Shown: positions 1 to 12,467, counted from the stretch's first letter. The stretch: DNA of 64,000 nt from Salvelinus alpinus (GCF_045679555.1 NC_092092.1:12152690-12216689), one strand, 5' to 3'. Translations and numbers: made by a program. Notes: generated by a model not told the origin, from the sequence alone.

Positions 1-690
1 GACCATCGGGTTCTTGGTCACCTCCCTGACCAAAGCCCTTCTTCCCCGATTGCTCATTTTGGCTGGGCAGCCAGCTCTAGGAAGAGTCTTGGTGGTTACA
101 AACTTCTGCCATTTAGGAATGATGGAGGCCACTCTGTTCTTCGGTACATTTAATGCTGCATAAATGTTTTGGCACCCTTCCCCAGATCTGTGCCCCTACA
201 CAATCCTGTCTCGGAGCTCAACGGACAATTCCTTCAACCTCATGGTTTGGTTTTTGCTCTGACATGCAATGTATATAGACAGGTGTGTGCATTTCCAAAT
301 CATGTCCAATCAATTGAATTTACCACAGGTGGACTCCAATCAAGTTGTAGAAACATCTCAAGGATGATCAATGGAAACAGGATGCATCTGAGCTCAATTT
401 TGAGTCTCATAGTAAAGGGTCTGAATACTTAAGTAAATAATGTATTTCTGTTTTTTCTTTTTAATACATTTGCAAACATTTCTAAAAAACTGTTTTTGCT
501 TCGTCATTATGGGGTATTGTGATGTCATTATGGGGTATTGTGATGTCATTATGGGGTATTGTGATGTCATTATGGGGTATTGTGTAGATTGATGAGGGGG
601 GAAATGATTTAATCAATTTTAGAATAACGCTGTAACGTAACAAAATGTGGAAAAGGTCAAGGGGTCTGAATACTTTCCGAAGGCACTGTA
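1..690 (-). mobile_element. Tc1/mariner element, 5' part, cut by window edge
   Basis: Read on the minus strand, bases 1-120 encode the helix-turn-helix linker of a Tc1 transposase (LPRAGCPAKMSNRGRRALV, then REVTKNPMV). Bases 170-260 correspond to the start of the same protein. The outer end is a terminal inverted repeat (GTCTGAATACTTTCCGAAGG, then CACTG) at about 655-688, followed by the TA target dinucleotide. The same terminal sequence bounds the element at 42123-43354, so the two are one family. The catalytic half lies outside the window. The terminal region carries a four-copy expansion of a 21-bp segment. Confidence 0.85.
502..585. repeat. 21-bp tandem repeat, four copies, inside a Tc1 terminal repeat
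   Basis: Four copies of a unit containing TCATTATGGGGTATTGTGATG stand in a row with one base difference or fewer. The related element at 42.1-43.4 kb has a single copy at the matching place (TCATTATGGGGTATTGTG near 43235), so the expansion happened in this copy after insertion. Confidence 0.9.
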
Positions 691-2079
691 TAAATATATA
701 TATATATTTTACATACATGTACGACCACATAGGAGGTCCAGTGAAAAAAATGTGCCCCCCTATGGAAATCAAATGCCCGTCCAACCTATTCGCTCTGGCA
801 GCGGCCCTGCCTGTGCCTAGGCAGCAGCAGCGGGGGCCACACCAGAGTGTGGGTGTGTGTATATGACTATGTGGTAACTAACTCAGCTGCTTCAGAACGC
901 ACAGTCCTTGTCATGTTACCCAGCTCAAGGTAGAGACTGAACGCCAAGGAGGGAGAACTGAAAGCTTCTCCGTTAGCTTCATCAGGATAATCTTGGAAAT
1001 GTGAATTAGGAGATGATTGGGTGGTACCCTCAATGCTTCACGTTCAAAGTGGAAGTTTGGGGCCAGAGTATAGGGATGTGTATTGATTTTAAAAGCAAGT
1101 CATTTGATCAGCCATTTAGGCCCAATCAGTATATGTCAAACTAACACTGTGAGGTCTTACAGTTTGAAACCTGCATACAGGACTAGGTGGTAGAATTGCT
1201 AACCTTCTAGTACCTCTCATAGAAAACTAGTGCACACTGTCAGTAGGACTAAGATCTCGTATGGAGCTAACCAGGGCAGAACAAATCCAACCCGTCTACA
1301 ATCAGATGGTGTATACAGTGTGACGTATTACAATGCTATGAAATAAGTGAAACAAGCTGTTTACACAGGAAAGACAGCTACAGTATATGGTGACAGACAC
1401 CGTCCCTGACAATGTCCCCTCCCATGTTTGTGTGTGCAGGAATTAGTTGACTGACACCAGCATAGGAAGGACCATTTGACAGTGAATTGTATCATCTGTT
1501 CCAAGGTTCGACTGGCCCCTTAATCTTATCACCAGTATTGGTTTGATTTGACAGACACAATGTTAGGCCGGACAAGTGATATGGGACAGAGTCACTGTGG
1601 TCCCTGACTAAAGAAACAAGTATTGCTTCACAGTCTAAGTAGACTTTTCCCCCAATTGTTTTAATGTAAGGAATTGTTCAGACCTGTGGGATAATAGAGC
1701 GCAGTAAACACATTTTAAAACATTACATTTCTAACATGCTTCTCATGCAATTCTGGATTTCTTATTCATGAAAACACAAAAACAGTCCTGCTGATACCAC
1801 GCTAATACTAGGGGCCAAATAACCAACACCGAAAATAATGACATGCATTTTATAACAAGTAAAAGAAGGAGCGTCTTCAATATTCTTCTATATTCACTCT
1901 ACGCCTCTTCCAAACTGAGAAAATAACAATGATAATTCATTCATTTCCGTCAATCCTTTGTTTAGACCAGAAGCTGAGGACGGAGAAAATACATTTTCCG
2001 CAGCTGGGATGTTCCTTGCTATCCGGGTTCCTTAGGACGTCCCTACCGCATTTGTAGTTGACATTTAAAATGGTTAAGA
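691..2079. other. No gene seen; probable DST intron
   Basis: A short AT-rich run (TATATATA near 694-708) is followed by unique-looking sequence with stops in all frames. No splice-flanked exon or recognisable repeat was found. Confidence 0.5.
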
Positions 2080-5000
2080 TAAAGGCTACGGGTTAGGGTT
2101 AGGTAAGGGTTATAGTTAAGGGTAGGGCTAAAGGTTAGGGTTAGGTAAGGGTTAGGGTTATGGTTAAGGGTAGGGCTAAAGGTTAGGGTTAGGTAAGGGT
2201 TATAGTTAAGGGTAGGACTAAAGGTTAGGGTTAGGTAAGGGTTATAGTTAAGGGTAGGGCTAAAGGTTAGGGTTAGGTAAGGGTTAGGGTTATGGTTAAG
2301 GGTAGGGCTAAAGGTTAGGGTTAGGTAAGGGTTATGGTTAAGGGTAGGGCTAAAGGTTAGGGTTAGGTAAGGGTTATAGTTAAGGGTAGGGCTAAAGGTT
2401 AGGGTTAGGTAAGGGTTATGGTTAAGGGTAGGGCTAAAGGTTAGGGTTAGGTAAGGGTTATAGTTAAGGGTAGGACTAAAGGTTAGGGTTAGGTAAGGGT
2501 TATAGTTAAGGGTAGGGCTAAAGGTTAGGGTTAGGTAAGGGTTAGGGTTATGGTTAAGGGTAGGGCTAAAGGTTAGGGTTAGGTAAGGGTTATAGTTAAG
2601 GGTAGAGCTAAAGGTTAGGGTTAGGTCAGGGTTATGGTTAAGGGTAGGGCTAAAGGTTAGGGTTAGGTAAGGGTTATGGTTAAGGGTAGGGCTAAGGGTT
2701 AGGGTTAGGTAAGGGTTATAGTTAAGGGTAGGGCTAAAGGTTAGGGTTAAGGGTAGGGCTAAAGGTTAGGGTTAGGTAAGGGTTATGGTTAAGGGTAGGG
2801 CTAAAGGTTAGGGTTAGGTAAGGGTTATGGTTAAGGGTAGGGCTAAAGGTTAGGGTTAGGTAAGGGTTATGGTTAAGGGTAGGGCTAAGGGTTAGGGTTA
2901 GGTAAGGGTTATAGTTAAGGGTAGGGCTAAAGGTTAGGGTTAGGTAAGGGTTATGGTTAAGGGTAGGGCTAAGGGTTAGGGTTAGGTAAGGGTTATAGTT
3001 AAGGGTAGGGCTAAAGGTTAGGGTTAGGTAAGGGTTATGGTTAAGGGTAGGGCTAAAGGTTAGGGTTAGGTAAGGGTTATGGTTAAGGGTAGGGATAAAG
3101 GTTAGGGTTAGGTAAGGGTTATGGTTAAGGGTAGGGATAAAGGTTAGGGTTAGGTAAGGGTTATGGTTAAGGGTAGGGCTAAAGGTTAGGGTTAGGTAAG
3201 GGTTATGGTTAAGGGTAGGGCTAAGGGTTAGGGTTAGGTAAGGGTTATGGTTAAGGGTAGGGCTAAAGGTTAGGGTTAGGTAAGGGTTATGGTTATGGTT
3301 AAGGGTAGGGCTAAGGGTTAGGGTTAGGGTTAGGTAAGGGTTATGGTTAAGGGTAGGGCTAAAGGTTAGGGTTAAGGGTAGGGCTAAAGGTTAGGGTTAG
3401 GTAAGGGTTATGGTTAAGGGTAGGGCTAAGGGTTAGGGTTAGGTAAGGGTTATGGTTAAGGGTAGGGCTAAAGGTTAGGGTTAGGTAAGGGTTATGGTTA
3501 AGGGTAGGGCTAAAGGTTAGGGTTAGGTAAGGGTTATGGTTAAGGGTAGGGCTAAGGGTTAGGGTTAGGTAAGGGTTATAGTTAAGGGTAGAGCTAAAGG
3601 TTAGGGTTAGGTCAGGGTTATGGTTAAGGGTAGGGCTAAAGGTTAGGGTTAGGTAAGGGTTATGGTTAAGGGTAGGGCTAAGGGTTAGGGTTAGGTAAGG
3701 GTTATAGTTAAGGGTAGGGCTAAAGGTTAGGGTTAAGGGTAGGGCTAAAGGTTAGGGTTAGGTAAGGGTTATGGTTAAGGGTAGGGCTAAAGGTTAGGGT
3801 TAGGTAAGGGTTATGGTTAAGGGTAGGGATAAAGGTTAGGGTTAGGTAAGGGTTATGGTTAAGGGTAGGGCTAAGGGTTAGGGTTAGGTAAGGGTTATAG
3901 TTAAGGGTAGGGATAAAGGTTAGGGTTAGGTAAGGGTTATGGTTAAGGGTAGGGCTAAGGGTTAGGGTTAGGTAAGGGTTATAGTTAAGGGTAGGGCTAA
4001 AGGTTAGGGTTAGGTAAGGGTTATGGTTAAGGGTAGGGATAAGGGTTAGGGTTAGGTAAGGGTTATGGTTAAGGGTAGGGCTAAAGGTTAGGGTTAGGTA
4101 AGGGTTATGGTTAAGGGTAGGGCTAAAGGTTAGGGTTAGGTAAGGGTTATGGTTAAGGGTAGGGATAAAGGTTAGGGTTAGGTAAGGGTTATGGTTAAGG
4201 GTAGGGATAAAGGTTAGGGTTAGGTAAGGGTTATGGTTATGGTTAAGGGTAGGGCTAAGGGTTAGGGTTAGGTAAGGGTTATGGTTAAGGGTAGGGCTAA
4301 AGGTTAGGGTTAAGGGTAGGGCTAAAGGTTAGGGTTAGGTATGGGTTATGGTTAAGGGTAGGGCTAAGGGTTAGGGTTAGGTAAGGGTTATGGTTAAGGG
4401 TAGGGCTAAAGGTTAGGGTTAGGTAAGGGTTATGGTTAAGGGTAGGGCTAAAGGTTAGGGTTAGGTAAGGGTTATGGTTAAGGGTAGGGCTAAGGGTTAG
4501 GGTTAGGTAAGGGTTATGGTTAAGGGTAGGGCTAAAGGTTAGGGTTAGGTAAGGGTTATGGTTAAGGGTAGGGCTAAAGGTTAGGGTTAGGTAAGGGTTA
4601 TGGTTAAGGGTAGGGCTAAAGGTTAGGGTTAGGTAAGGGTTATGGTTAAGGGTAGGGCTAAAGGTTAGGGTTAGGTAAGGGTTATGGTTAAGGGTAGGGC
4701 TAAAGGTTAGGGTTAAGGGTAGGGCTAAAGGTTAGGGTTAGGTAAGGGTTATGGTTAAGGGTAGGGCTAAAGGTTAGGGTTAGGTAAGGGTTATGGTTAA
4801 GGGTAGGGCTAAAGGTTAGGGTTAGGTAAGGGTTATGGTTAAGGGTAGGGCTAAGGGTTAGGGTTAGGTAAGGGTTATAGTTAAGGGTAGGGCTAAAGGT
4901 TAGGGTTAGGTAAGGGTTATGGTTAAGGGTAGGGCTAAGGGTTAGGGTTAGGTAAGGGTTATAGTTAAGGGTAGGGCTAAAGGTTAGGGTTAGGTAAGGG

Positions 5001-6018
5001 TTATGGTTAAGGGTAGGGCTAAGGGTTAGGGTTAGGTAAGGGTTATGGTTAAGGGTAGGGCTAAAGGTTAGGGTTAGGTAAGGGTTATGGTTAAGGGTAG
5101 GGCTAAAGGTTAGGGTTAGGTAAGGGTTATGGTTAAGGGTAGGGCTAAAGGTTAGGGTTAGGTAAGGGTTATGGTTAAGGGTAGGGCTAAAGGTTAGGGT
5201 TAGGTAAGGGTTATGGTTAAGGGTAGGGCTAAGGGTTAGGGTTAGGTAAGGGTTATGGTTAAGGGTAGGGCTAAAGGTTAGGGTTAGGTAAGGGTTATGG
5301 TTAAGGGTAGGGCTAAAGGTTAGGGTTAGGTAAGGGTTATGGTTAAGGGTAGGGCTAAAGGTTAGGGTTAGGTAAGGGTTATGGTTAAGGGTAGGGCTAA
5401 GGGTTAGGGTTAGGTAAGGGTTATGGTTAAGGGTAGGGCTAAAGGTTAGGGTTAGGTAAGGGTTATGGTTAAGGGTAGGGCTAAAGGTTAGGGTTAGGTA
5501 AGGGTTATGGTTAAGGGTAGGGATAAAGGTTAGGGTTAGGTAAGGGTTATGGTTATGGTTAAGGGTAGGGCTAAGGGTTAGGGTTAGGTAAGGGTTATGG
5601 TTAAGGGTAGGGCTAAAGGTTAGGGTTAAGGGTAGGGCTAAAGGTTAGGGTTAGGTAAGGGTTATGGTTAAGGGTAGGGCTAAGGGTTAGGGTTAGGTAA
5701 GGGTTATGGTTAAGGGTAGGGCTAAAGGTTAGGGTTAGGTAAGGGTTAGGGTTAAGGGTAGGGCTAAAGGTTAGGGTTAGGTAAGGGTTATGGTTAAGGG
5801 TAGGGCTAAAGGTTAGGGTTAGGTAAGGGTTATGGTTAAGGGTAGGGCTAAAGGTTAGGGTTAGGTAAGGGTTATGGTTAAGGGTAGGGCTAAAGGTTAG
5901 GGTTAGGTAAGGGTTATGGTTAAGGGTAGGTGTTAAAATCAGGGTCAGGTAAGGGTTATGGTTATGGTTGAGGGTATGGGTTAAGGTTAAGGTTATGGTT
6001 AGGGTTCAGGGTAGGGTC
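2080..6018. repeat. Interstitial telomere-like satellite, about 42-bp unit, roughly 90 copies
   Basis: The unit is G-rich on the plus strand. It begins with GGTTAGGGTTAGGTAAGGG and continues through TTATGGTTAAGGG and TAGGGCTAAA. Most units are 42 bp; shorter ones of about 25 bp lack the GGTAAGGGTTATGG part. Recurrent variants are TATAG for TATGG, CTAAGGG for CTAAAGG and GGGATAAA for GGGCTAAA. The right edge (5930-6018) is decayed. Several GGG runs per unit make it a G-quadruplex candidate. It resembles degenerate vertebrate telomere repeat but is not a pure TTAGGG array. Confidence 0.95.
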
Positions 6019-7102
6019 GTCCCAAGGATCCCAGATAGCACGAATATTGTTTCCTTCCCAGCATCCTCAACTGTGTGAAGAGCAGCATACTGCTGCACTA
6101 CAGTGGGTGAGTAAGCCAATGGTCACAGAGTATTATCCCAGGGGGAGGGGCAGTGACTCACCAGACAGAGCTGCCACTGTGAGCCAGCCAAGGCCAAAGA
6201 GCGGGGTGCTGTCATGCTACCATGACAACTCATAAACACGCAATTGACGCAACAACCGTAGGCTGCCCATAATCATACTGTCAGTTTGCATTGTAGAACC
6301 AAAACATTAACTGGTTTACTGATAGTATGTCTTGGAAGCTATTGATGTCTGAAGCACAGTAAGATATCCTAATTAAGACCTCAGAGTCTGACTCATTCCT
6401 TCCACACAGTAACTACATCTAATCGGTTCAGATCAATACAGGTCTTGACAGTAGGCCTAATAGAACAGGGTCGGTAACTTGCTCAATTGTCAGAGGATTC
6501 ACTGTCTTCAGCTCTGCTGCCTTATTGTTGTCGGCAATTTTGCTATTTCTTTCATGCGGATTCTTTCCCTCTTGTGTGTACTGTACTGTGCATTAGGCTA
6601 CACAGGCCTACTGTATTTAATGTATAATTATAGCAGATCAACGGCCCAACCCGATCAGGACAAAGTGTTCTGTTCTATAATTTTGTACTAATGTGGGTGG
6701 TTTGGCATTGCAAACTTAAAACTCCTCACTCGGCTCAAACAAAGCCTTCACCTACATCACTATGATGGTGTCATGTCCAAGCATGTTTTAAACGAAATGA
6801 ATGAAACATTTTACAGAAAGATGCCATCCATTAGACCTAATGAATACTTGTGTTAATATAAATATTATGGAGAGCTATATTAACAGGTTGACAGTAGGAC
6901 CTGTTAGCTTTGATTTTTCTGCAGTATCTCAGGGCACCAAGCTGACACATTAGAGGTGGGAACCGCTCCAGGAATTTGATGGGCTGAAATAGACGTTACC
7001 ACTAAAACAAATTAACTGCCGCAAATCCGAAGTGACAACTAACGTACATTCAACATTCATCCAAATGCTTTTTAGAACACAAAATTAAGTAATACTTGCC
7101 TT
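6019..7102. other. No gene seen; probable DST intron
   Basis: Unique-looking AT-rich sequence between the two tandem arrays. The short open frames at 6047-6235 and 6479-6691 have no recognisable domain, splice context or codon bias. Confidence 0.5.
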
Positions 7103-8222
7103 TACATTACACTAAACAAACTGTCAACTGAACGCACCATAAATTACACTATACAAACTGTCAACTGAACGAGCCATACATTACACTATACAAACTGTCA
7201 ACTGAACGCACCATACATTACACTATACAAACTGTCAACTGAACGAGCCATACATTACACTATACAAACTGTCAACTGAACGAGCCATACATTACACTAT
7301 ACAAACTGTCAACTGAACGCACCATACATTACACTATACAAACTGTCAACTGAACGCACCATACATTACACTATACAAACTGTCAACTGAACGAGCCATA
7401 CATTACACTATACAAACTGTCAACTGAACGCACCATACATTACACTATACAAACTGTCAACTGAACGAGCCATACATTACACTATACAAACTGTCAACTG
7501 AACGAGCCATACATTACACTATACAAACTGTCAACTGAACGCACCATACATTACACTATACAAACTGTCAACTGAACGCACCATACATTACACTATACAA
7601 ACTGTCAACTGAACGCACCAGACATTACACTATACAAACTGTCAACTGAACGAGCCATACATTACACTATACAAACTGTCAACTGAACGCACCATACATT
7701 ACACTATACAAACTGTCAACTGAACGAGCCATACATTACACTATACAAACTGTCAACTGAACGAGCCATACATTACACTATACAAACTGTCAACTGAACG
7801 CACCATACATTACACTATACAAACTGTCAACTGAACGCACCATACATTACACTATACAAACTGTCAACTGAACGAGCCAGACATTACACTATACAAACTG
7901 TCAACTGAACGAGCCAGACATTACACTATACAAACTGTCAACTGAACGAGCCAGACATTACACTATACAAACTGTCAACTGAACGCACCATACATTACAC
8001 TATACAAACTGTCAACTGAACGCACCATACATTACACTATACAAACTGTCAACTGAACGCACCATACATTACACTATACAAACTGTCAACTGAACGAGCC
8101 AGACATTACACTATACAAACTGTCAACTGAACGAGCCATACATTACACTATACAAACTGTCAACTGAACGCACCATACATTACACTATACAAACTGTCAA
8201 CTGAACGCACCATACATTACAC
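7103..8222. repeat. 37-bp minisatellite, about 30 copies
   Basis: Each unit contains CTATACAAACTGTCAACTGA followed by ACGCACCATACATTACA or a variant. Two variants dominate: GCACC and GAGCC. Some units also have AGAC for ATAC. The copies are otherwise almost identical, which points to recent expansion or strong homogenisation. The first copy (7103-7150) is the most divergent (CTAAACAAA, CATAAATT). Confidence 0.95.
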
Positions 8223-9298
8223 ATAAACGGGAACAGAACACTGCCTGCCCAGTCAGCAGAACAGTGTTTGCTCACGTTTGACTAAGCACTAAAATAGAAA
8301 ATACTCCTGTCAAGCATAACGGATCCACAAAGGAACAGGTCCCAGGTAAATAATTGCATACTTCAGGAGGATAAAGAGTAACTAGCTCCAAAGTATTATC
8401 TTAGCCTTGATTGGGGCTATTAAACCATTTCTAATGTTTTTCGCTTATTTTATCACCATTGCATCATTTCAACAGTCCTCTCAAATTGACTTTTGGAGAG
8501 TTGGGTTGAGAGAGGTTTTCAACAGCCAGACGCACTCAACCTAATCTGACAAGAGAGATAGCCTAACCACCCCTCGTCTAAAGTACACACACAGTGTTTT
8601 GATTTCTCTCTCTCAGCGCCATGGTCACATGGTCAGGGAGTGAGTGAGCGGAGGTTTGGGGTGTCCGCGTGGGTCTGACAGGATTAGGAATTTCATGGCC
8701 TAGTGCTGAGTATTCACCGTGCTTGGGTTTCCTCTGGGAATACACACTGGGATTTGGATGCGGCCTCTCCTCTGTCTGGACACAATGTGTCTTTTGTACA
8801 GTAACAGACAGTGTCCATAGAGGGAGCCTGCCTTTCTGTATGTGTGGCCCTGGCCCTGGGCCTGGTTCTGGGTCTGGCCCTGGATCTGGGTCTGGTTCTG
8901 GGCCTCGGTCTTGGCTGGTGTGATGAGTGGGCTGTGTGGAGAGAGGGATGATATGCTCGGCACAGGGGACCAGGGACAAAGACAGTGAATGTGCAAAAAC
9001 AACAGATGTTTTTTAACTCCTCATTGTCTTTTTTCAGTCAATCAGTATTTCTACCAGTGGATGAGCTACCGTTAAAGACTGTGTCTTGAGATCCTGCAGC
9101 ACACATGCAGGATAACATTAATCTCAGAGAGAACCAGAAGGGAATATTCATCTGCAATAGCCAGACAACACCCTAGTAAGAAAAGAAGAAAACAAAGGAC
9201 CAGGTATTGAAACTCAAATAATATTACCTGAATGTCATTCAGCGTGTGGAGGAATACGTGCTCTGAGAGCAGTCAGGCATAAAAACCTAATTTGCTAT
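8223..9298. other. No gene seen; contains a GC-rich hexamer run
   Basis: At 8845-8916 a run of six-base units (CTGGGT/CCTGGC type) gives open frames on both strands reading as Pro-Gly/Gly-Ser repeats. Both strands being open at once is what a simple repeat does and is not a sign of coding. The rest shows no exon or known repeat. Confidence 0.5.
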
Positions 9299-9615
9299 CA
9301 TATTGTAACGACCCTAGCCATACCCTTATGGAAAAACCACATGAATTTCACGTGATCATTCGAAGTGTTCCAAAACCACAGTGATGACATGTGATCTTAT
9401 GTGAAGTTAATGTGATAATGTGACAACATGTAAAGCAACATGTGATAACATAAACCTACATGTTTTCACATGACTTTACATGTGAAACTTCACATGAAAT
9501 CATGAGGTTTTCCACATATGAAATCATGTGGTTTTTCTGTAAGGTTAGCCAAATGGGATATCCCTATTGGAAGAGACTGTATTATGGGCTTCCATAGGCT
9601 AAGGTCGTTACAATA
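9299..9615. mobile_element. Short MITE with about 20-bp inverted ends
   Basis: The left end ATATTGTAACGACCCTAGCC and the right end GGCTAAGGTCGTTACAATAT are reverse complements with one difference. Inside, GAAAAACCACATGA (left) and TCATGTGGTTTTTC (right) pair as a second inverted segment, offset by an asymmetric stretch on the right. The centre is dense in CACATG/CATGTG motifs. There is no open frame, so it is non-autonomous. The superfamily is not assigned. Confidence 0.7.
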
Positions 9616-9635
9616 TCACGATCCCACTGAAGAAC

Positions 9636-9722
9636 GCAGATAAAACATCAGATAGAACATCAGGTAAAACATCAGATAGAACATCAGATAGAACATCAGA
9701 TAGAACATCAGATAGAACATCC
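9636..9722. repeat. 12-bp minisatellite, about seven copies
   Basis: The unit is ATCAGATAGAAC with occasional GGTAAA variants. Since 12 is a multiple of three, one minus-strand frame reads as repeated MFYL; this is a by-product of the repeat. Confidence 0.9.
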
Positions 9723-10232
9723 GGGATGAGGCTGTAAATACCAAGGGCATATGCAGATCTATTGGCAAATGAAAGAAACATTGGGAACTTGCCATGAAAT
9801 GGCTCAAACTCATAGACAAAACACAGCCATGTTGTTTTCCATAACGTATGTCACCATTACAAATATCATCAGGTCCCACAGCAATGTTGTTTTCCATAAC
9901 ATATGTGCAACATATCTGTACTGATCTCCGTTTTTAAAATGTCTGTTTGGACATAATGTTTTCATGTTCATATGTCCACCTTCCCGGGGACTGCAGATGT
10001 AAATTAGCTGTCAGCTAACTCCGAGATGTATGTATTGTGGCACATTGCCCCTGCCAAACAAACGTAATAAACAAATAAATATACCATGCTTTTTCAATTG
10101 ACAGTATTCTGTACTCTTGTAAACTATGAGACAGTAAAGATAAAACAATGGCATTATCAGTTTCTACAAAGATATGGAGATCAGGCATCATGCATTTTAT
10201 CAAGGTATTGATAATGGTTGTACATAGTCACG
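9723..10232. other. No gene seen
   Basis: Unique-looking intronic or intergenic sequence. A short duplication, GTTGTTTTCCATAAC, occurs near 9830 and again near 9885. Confidence 0.4.
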
Positions 10233-11416
10233 TACACTACATGACCAACGATATGTGGACACCTACTCGTTGAACATCTCATTCCAAAATCATGGGCATT
10301 AATATGAAGTTGGTCCACCCTTTGCTGTCATAACAGCCTCCACTCTTCTGGGAAGGCTTTCCACTAGATGTTGTAACATTGCTGCGGGGACTTGCTTCCA
10401 TTCAGCCACAAGAGCATTAGTGAGGTCGGGAACTGATGTTGGGCGATTAGGCCAGGCTCGCAGTCGGCATTCCAATTCATCCCAAAGGTGTTCGATGGGG
10501 TTGAGGTCAGGGCTCTGTGCAGGCCAGTCAAGTTCTTCCACACAGATCTCGACAAACCATTTCTGTATGGACCTCACTTTGTGCATGGGGGCATATTCAT
10601 GCTGAAACAGGAAAGGGGCTTCCCCAAACTGTTGCCACAAACTTGGAAGCACAGAATCTAATGTCATTGTATGCTGTAGCGTTAAGATTTCCCTTCACTG
10701 GAGCCTTGCCCGAATAATGAAAAACAGCTCCAGACCATTATTCCTCCTCCACCAAACTTTACAGTTGGCACTATGCATTGGGGCAGGTAGCGTTCTCCTG
10801 GCATCCACCAAACCCAGATTAGTCCTTCGGACTGCCAGATGGTGAAGTATCACCCCAGAGAACGCGCTTCGACTGCTCCAAAGTCCAACGGCGGCGAGCT
10901 TCACACCACTCCAGCCGACGCTTGGCATTGCGCATGGTGATCTTAGGCTTGGCTGCTCAGCCATGGAAACCCATTTCATGAAGCTCCCGATTAACAGTTC
11001 CTGCGCTGACGTTACTTGCAGATGCAGTTTGAAACTCCGTAGTGAGTGTTGTAACCGAGGACAGCCAATTTTTACGCACTACGCACTTCGGCACTCGGCG
11101 GTCTCATTCTGCTGAGCCGTTGTTGCTCCTAGACGTTTCCACTTCACAATAACAGCACTTACAGTTATCTGGGGAAGCTCTAGCAGAGAAGAAATTTGAT
11201 CAACTTACTTGTTGGAAAGGTGGCATCCTACGGTGGTGTCACATTGAAAGTTACTGAGCTCTTCAGTAAGGCCATTCTACTGCCAATGTTTGTCTATGGA
11301 GATTGCATGGCTGTGTTCTCGATTTTATACACCTGTCAGCAACGGGTGTGGCTGAAATAGCCGATTCCACTAATTTGAAGGGGTGTCCACATACTTTTGT
11401 ATGCAGTATATAGTGT
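10233..11416 (-). mobile_element. Tc1-like transposon, near full length, broken
   Basis: Inverted ends of the TACACTACATGACC type (left) and GTATGCAGTATATAGTGTA (right) bound a 1.2-kb element. On the minus strand the transposase is recognisable in pieces: the middle part at 10695-10979 and the C-terminus at 10299-10667. The latter includes DLNPIEHLWDELE, the Pro-rich motif with the catalytic Glu. The second catalytic Asp, normally in an HDNAP context, reads HEYAPMHK here, so a catalytic residue is lost as well as the frame. An old inactive copy. Confidence 0.9.
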
Positions 11417-12114
11417 ATGTCACAGGTAACACTTTTTATCCACTAAGCAGCTCCTGGCAGTGCAAAATTACACATATCTTACCAAAAAAAAACATAATAT
11501 TTCAAATAGACACCTAAACTGAACAATGTGCACTGTTTACTTAAAACACATAAAATATTGTTGCTATCTCATGGTCATAGTAAAAATATAGGTTTCAGGA
11601 TGAATCCAGCTGCAAGTATTGCAAGTAATATGGACGTAATTTCAGTGGACAGAAAATGACAACCCTCAACAATGTTTCAGAGAACAAAAGATCATTCCAA
11701 TAACCACCAGTTGATCTGATCAACAACTTTAGATTAGAAACCAGTGGGTGGCAACAGATCACTGTGCCAAATAAGGAGCAGGCTGACACGTCACTCAGGG
11801 ATGGAACACAAGTCAGCAAACATGACATGGGGAGATGCTTTATAAGGGTCATGTCAGTGGACAGCTATGTGCCATGACCTGTACAAATAGTGTCACTGTT
11901 AAGCTGTTGCCTCTGCAGGAGTGATTGTGTGCATCTGTGCATCTGGCTGTTACCTAACTTTCTTTTGGTGTTAGCTTTGTAAACAAACTCAAACCATCCC
12001 TACCCTGATAATTCTAGCATGAGATTACATAGTTATTTCCATTGTGAGTTTTATAGCAAATCCTTGAAATTGTGAATTGTGAACAGAAATATACAAACAA
12101 GAGTACATAAACCT
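11417..12114. other. No gene seen
   Basis: Unique-looking sequence with no supported exon or repeat between a Tc1 copy and the 3' end of the LINE. Confidence 0.4.
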
Positions 12115-12182
12115 GTCACACCCTGACCTTAGAGAGCCTTTTTTATTCTCTATTTGGTTAGGTCAGAGTGTTACTTGGGTGG
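12115..12182. repeat. Short dispersed repeat with inverted CTGACC/GGTCAG ends
   Basis: The segment CACCCTGACCTTAGAGAGCC faces GGTTAGGTCAGAGTG, forming a short imperfect palindrome. It looks like a piece of a dispersed element at the 3' side of the LINE; the family is not assigned. Confidence 0.35.
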
Positions 12183-12467
12183 GCAAATCTATGTAAGATT
12201 AGGGAGGTAAGGCAATAAATAGGCCATAGTGGTGAAATAATTACAATTTAGCAATTAAACACTGGAGGGATAGATGTGCAGAAGAAGAATGTGCAAGTAG
12301 AGATACTGGGGTGCAAAGGAGCAAAAAATAAGGCAGTTGGGTGGGCTACTTACAGATGGACTATGCACAGGTGCAACGATCGGTAAGCTGCTCTGACAGC
12401 TGATCCTTAAAGTTAGTGAGGAAGATATAAGACTCCAGCTTATATCTAGCTTTGCTAGCTTTTTTTG

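Noticed and set aside
2080-6018. True telomere or chromosome end
   Set aside because: Units are 42-bp variants with few perfect TTAGGG tandems, flanked by unique sequence on both sides; an interstitial satellite fits better.
7103-8222. CRISPR array
   Set aside because: Vertebrate DNA, and the units abut without unique spacers; this is a minisatellite.
8578-9002. Overlapping open frames on both strands (Pro-Gly/Gly-Ser-rich)
   Set aside because: They arise from a GC-rich hexamer repeat; no splice context or homologous protein is recognised.
9616-9897. MFYL-repeat protein
   Set aside because: By-product of a 12-bp minisatellite read in one frame.
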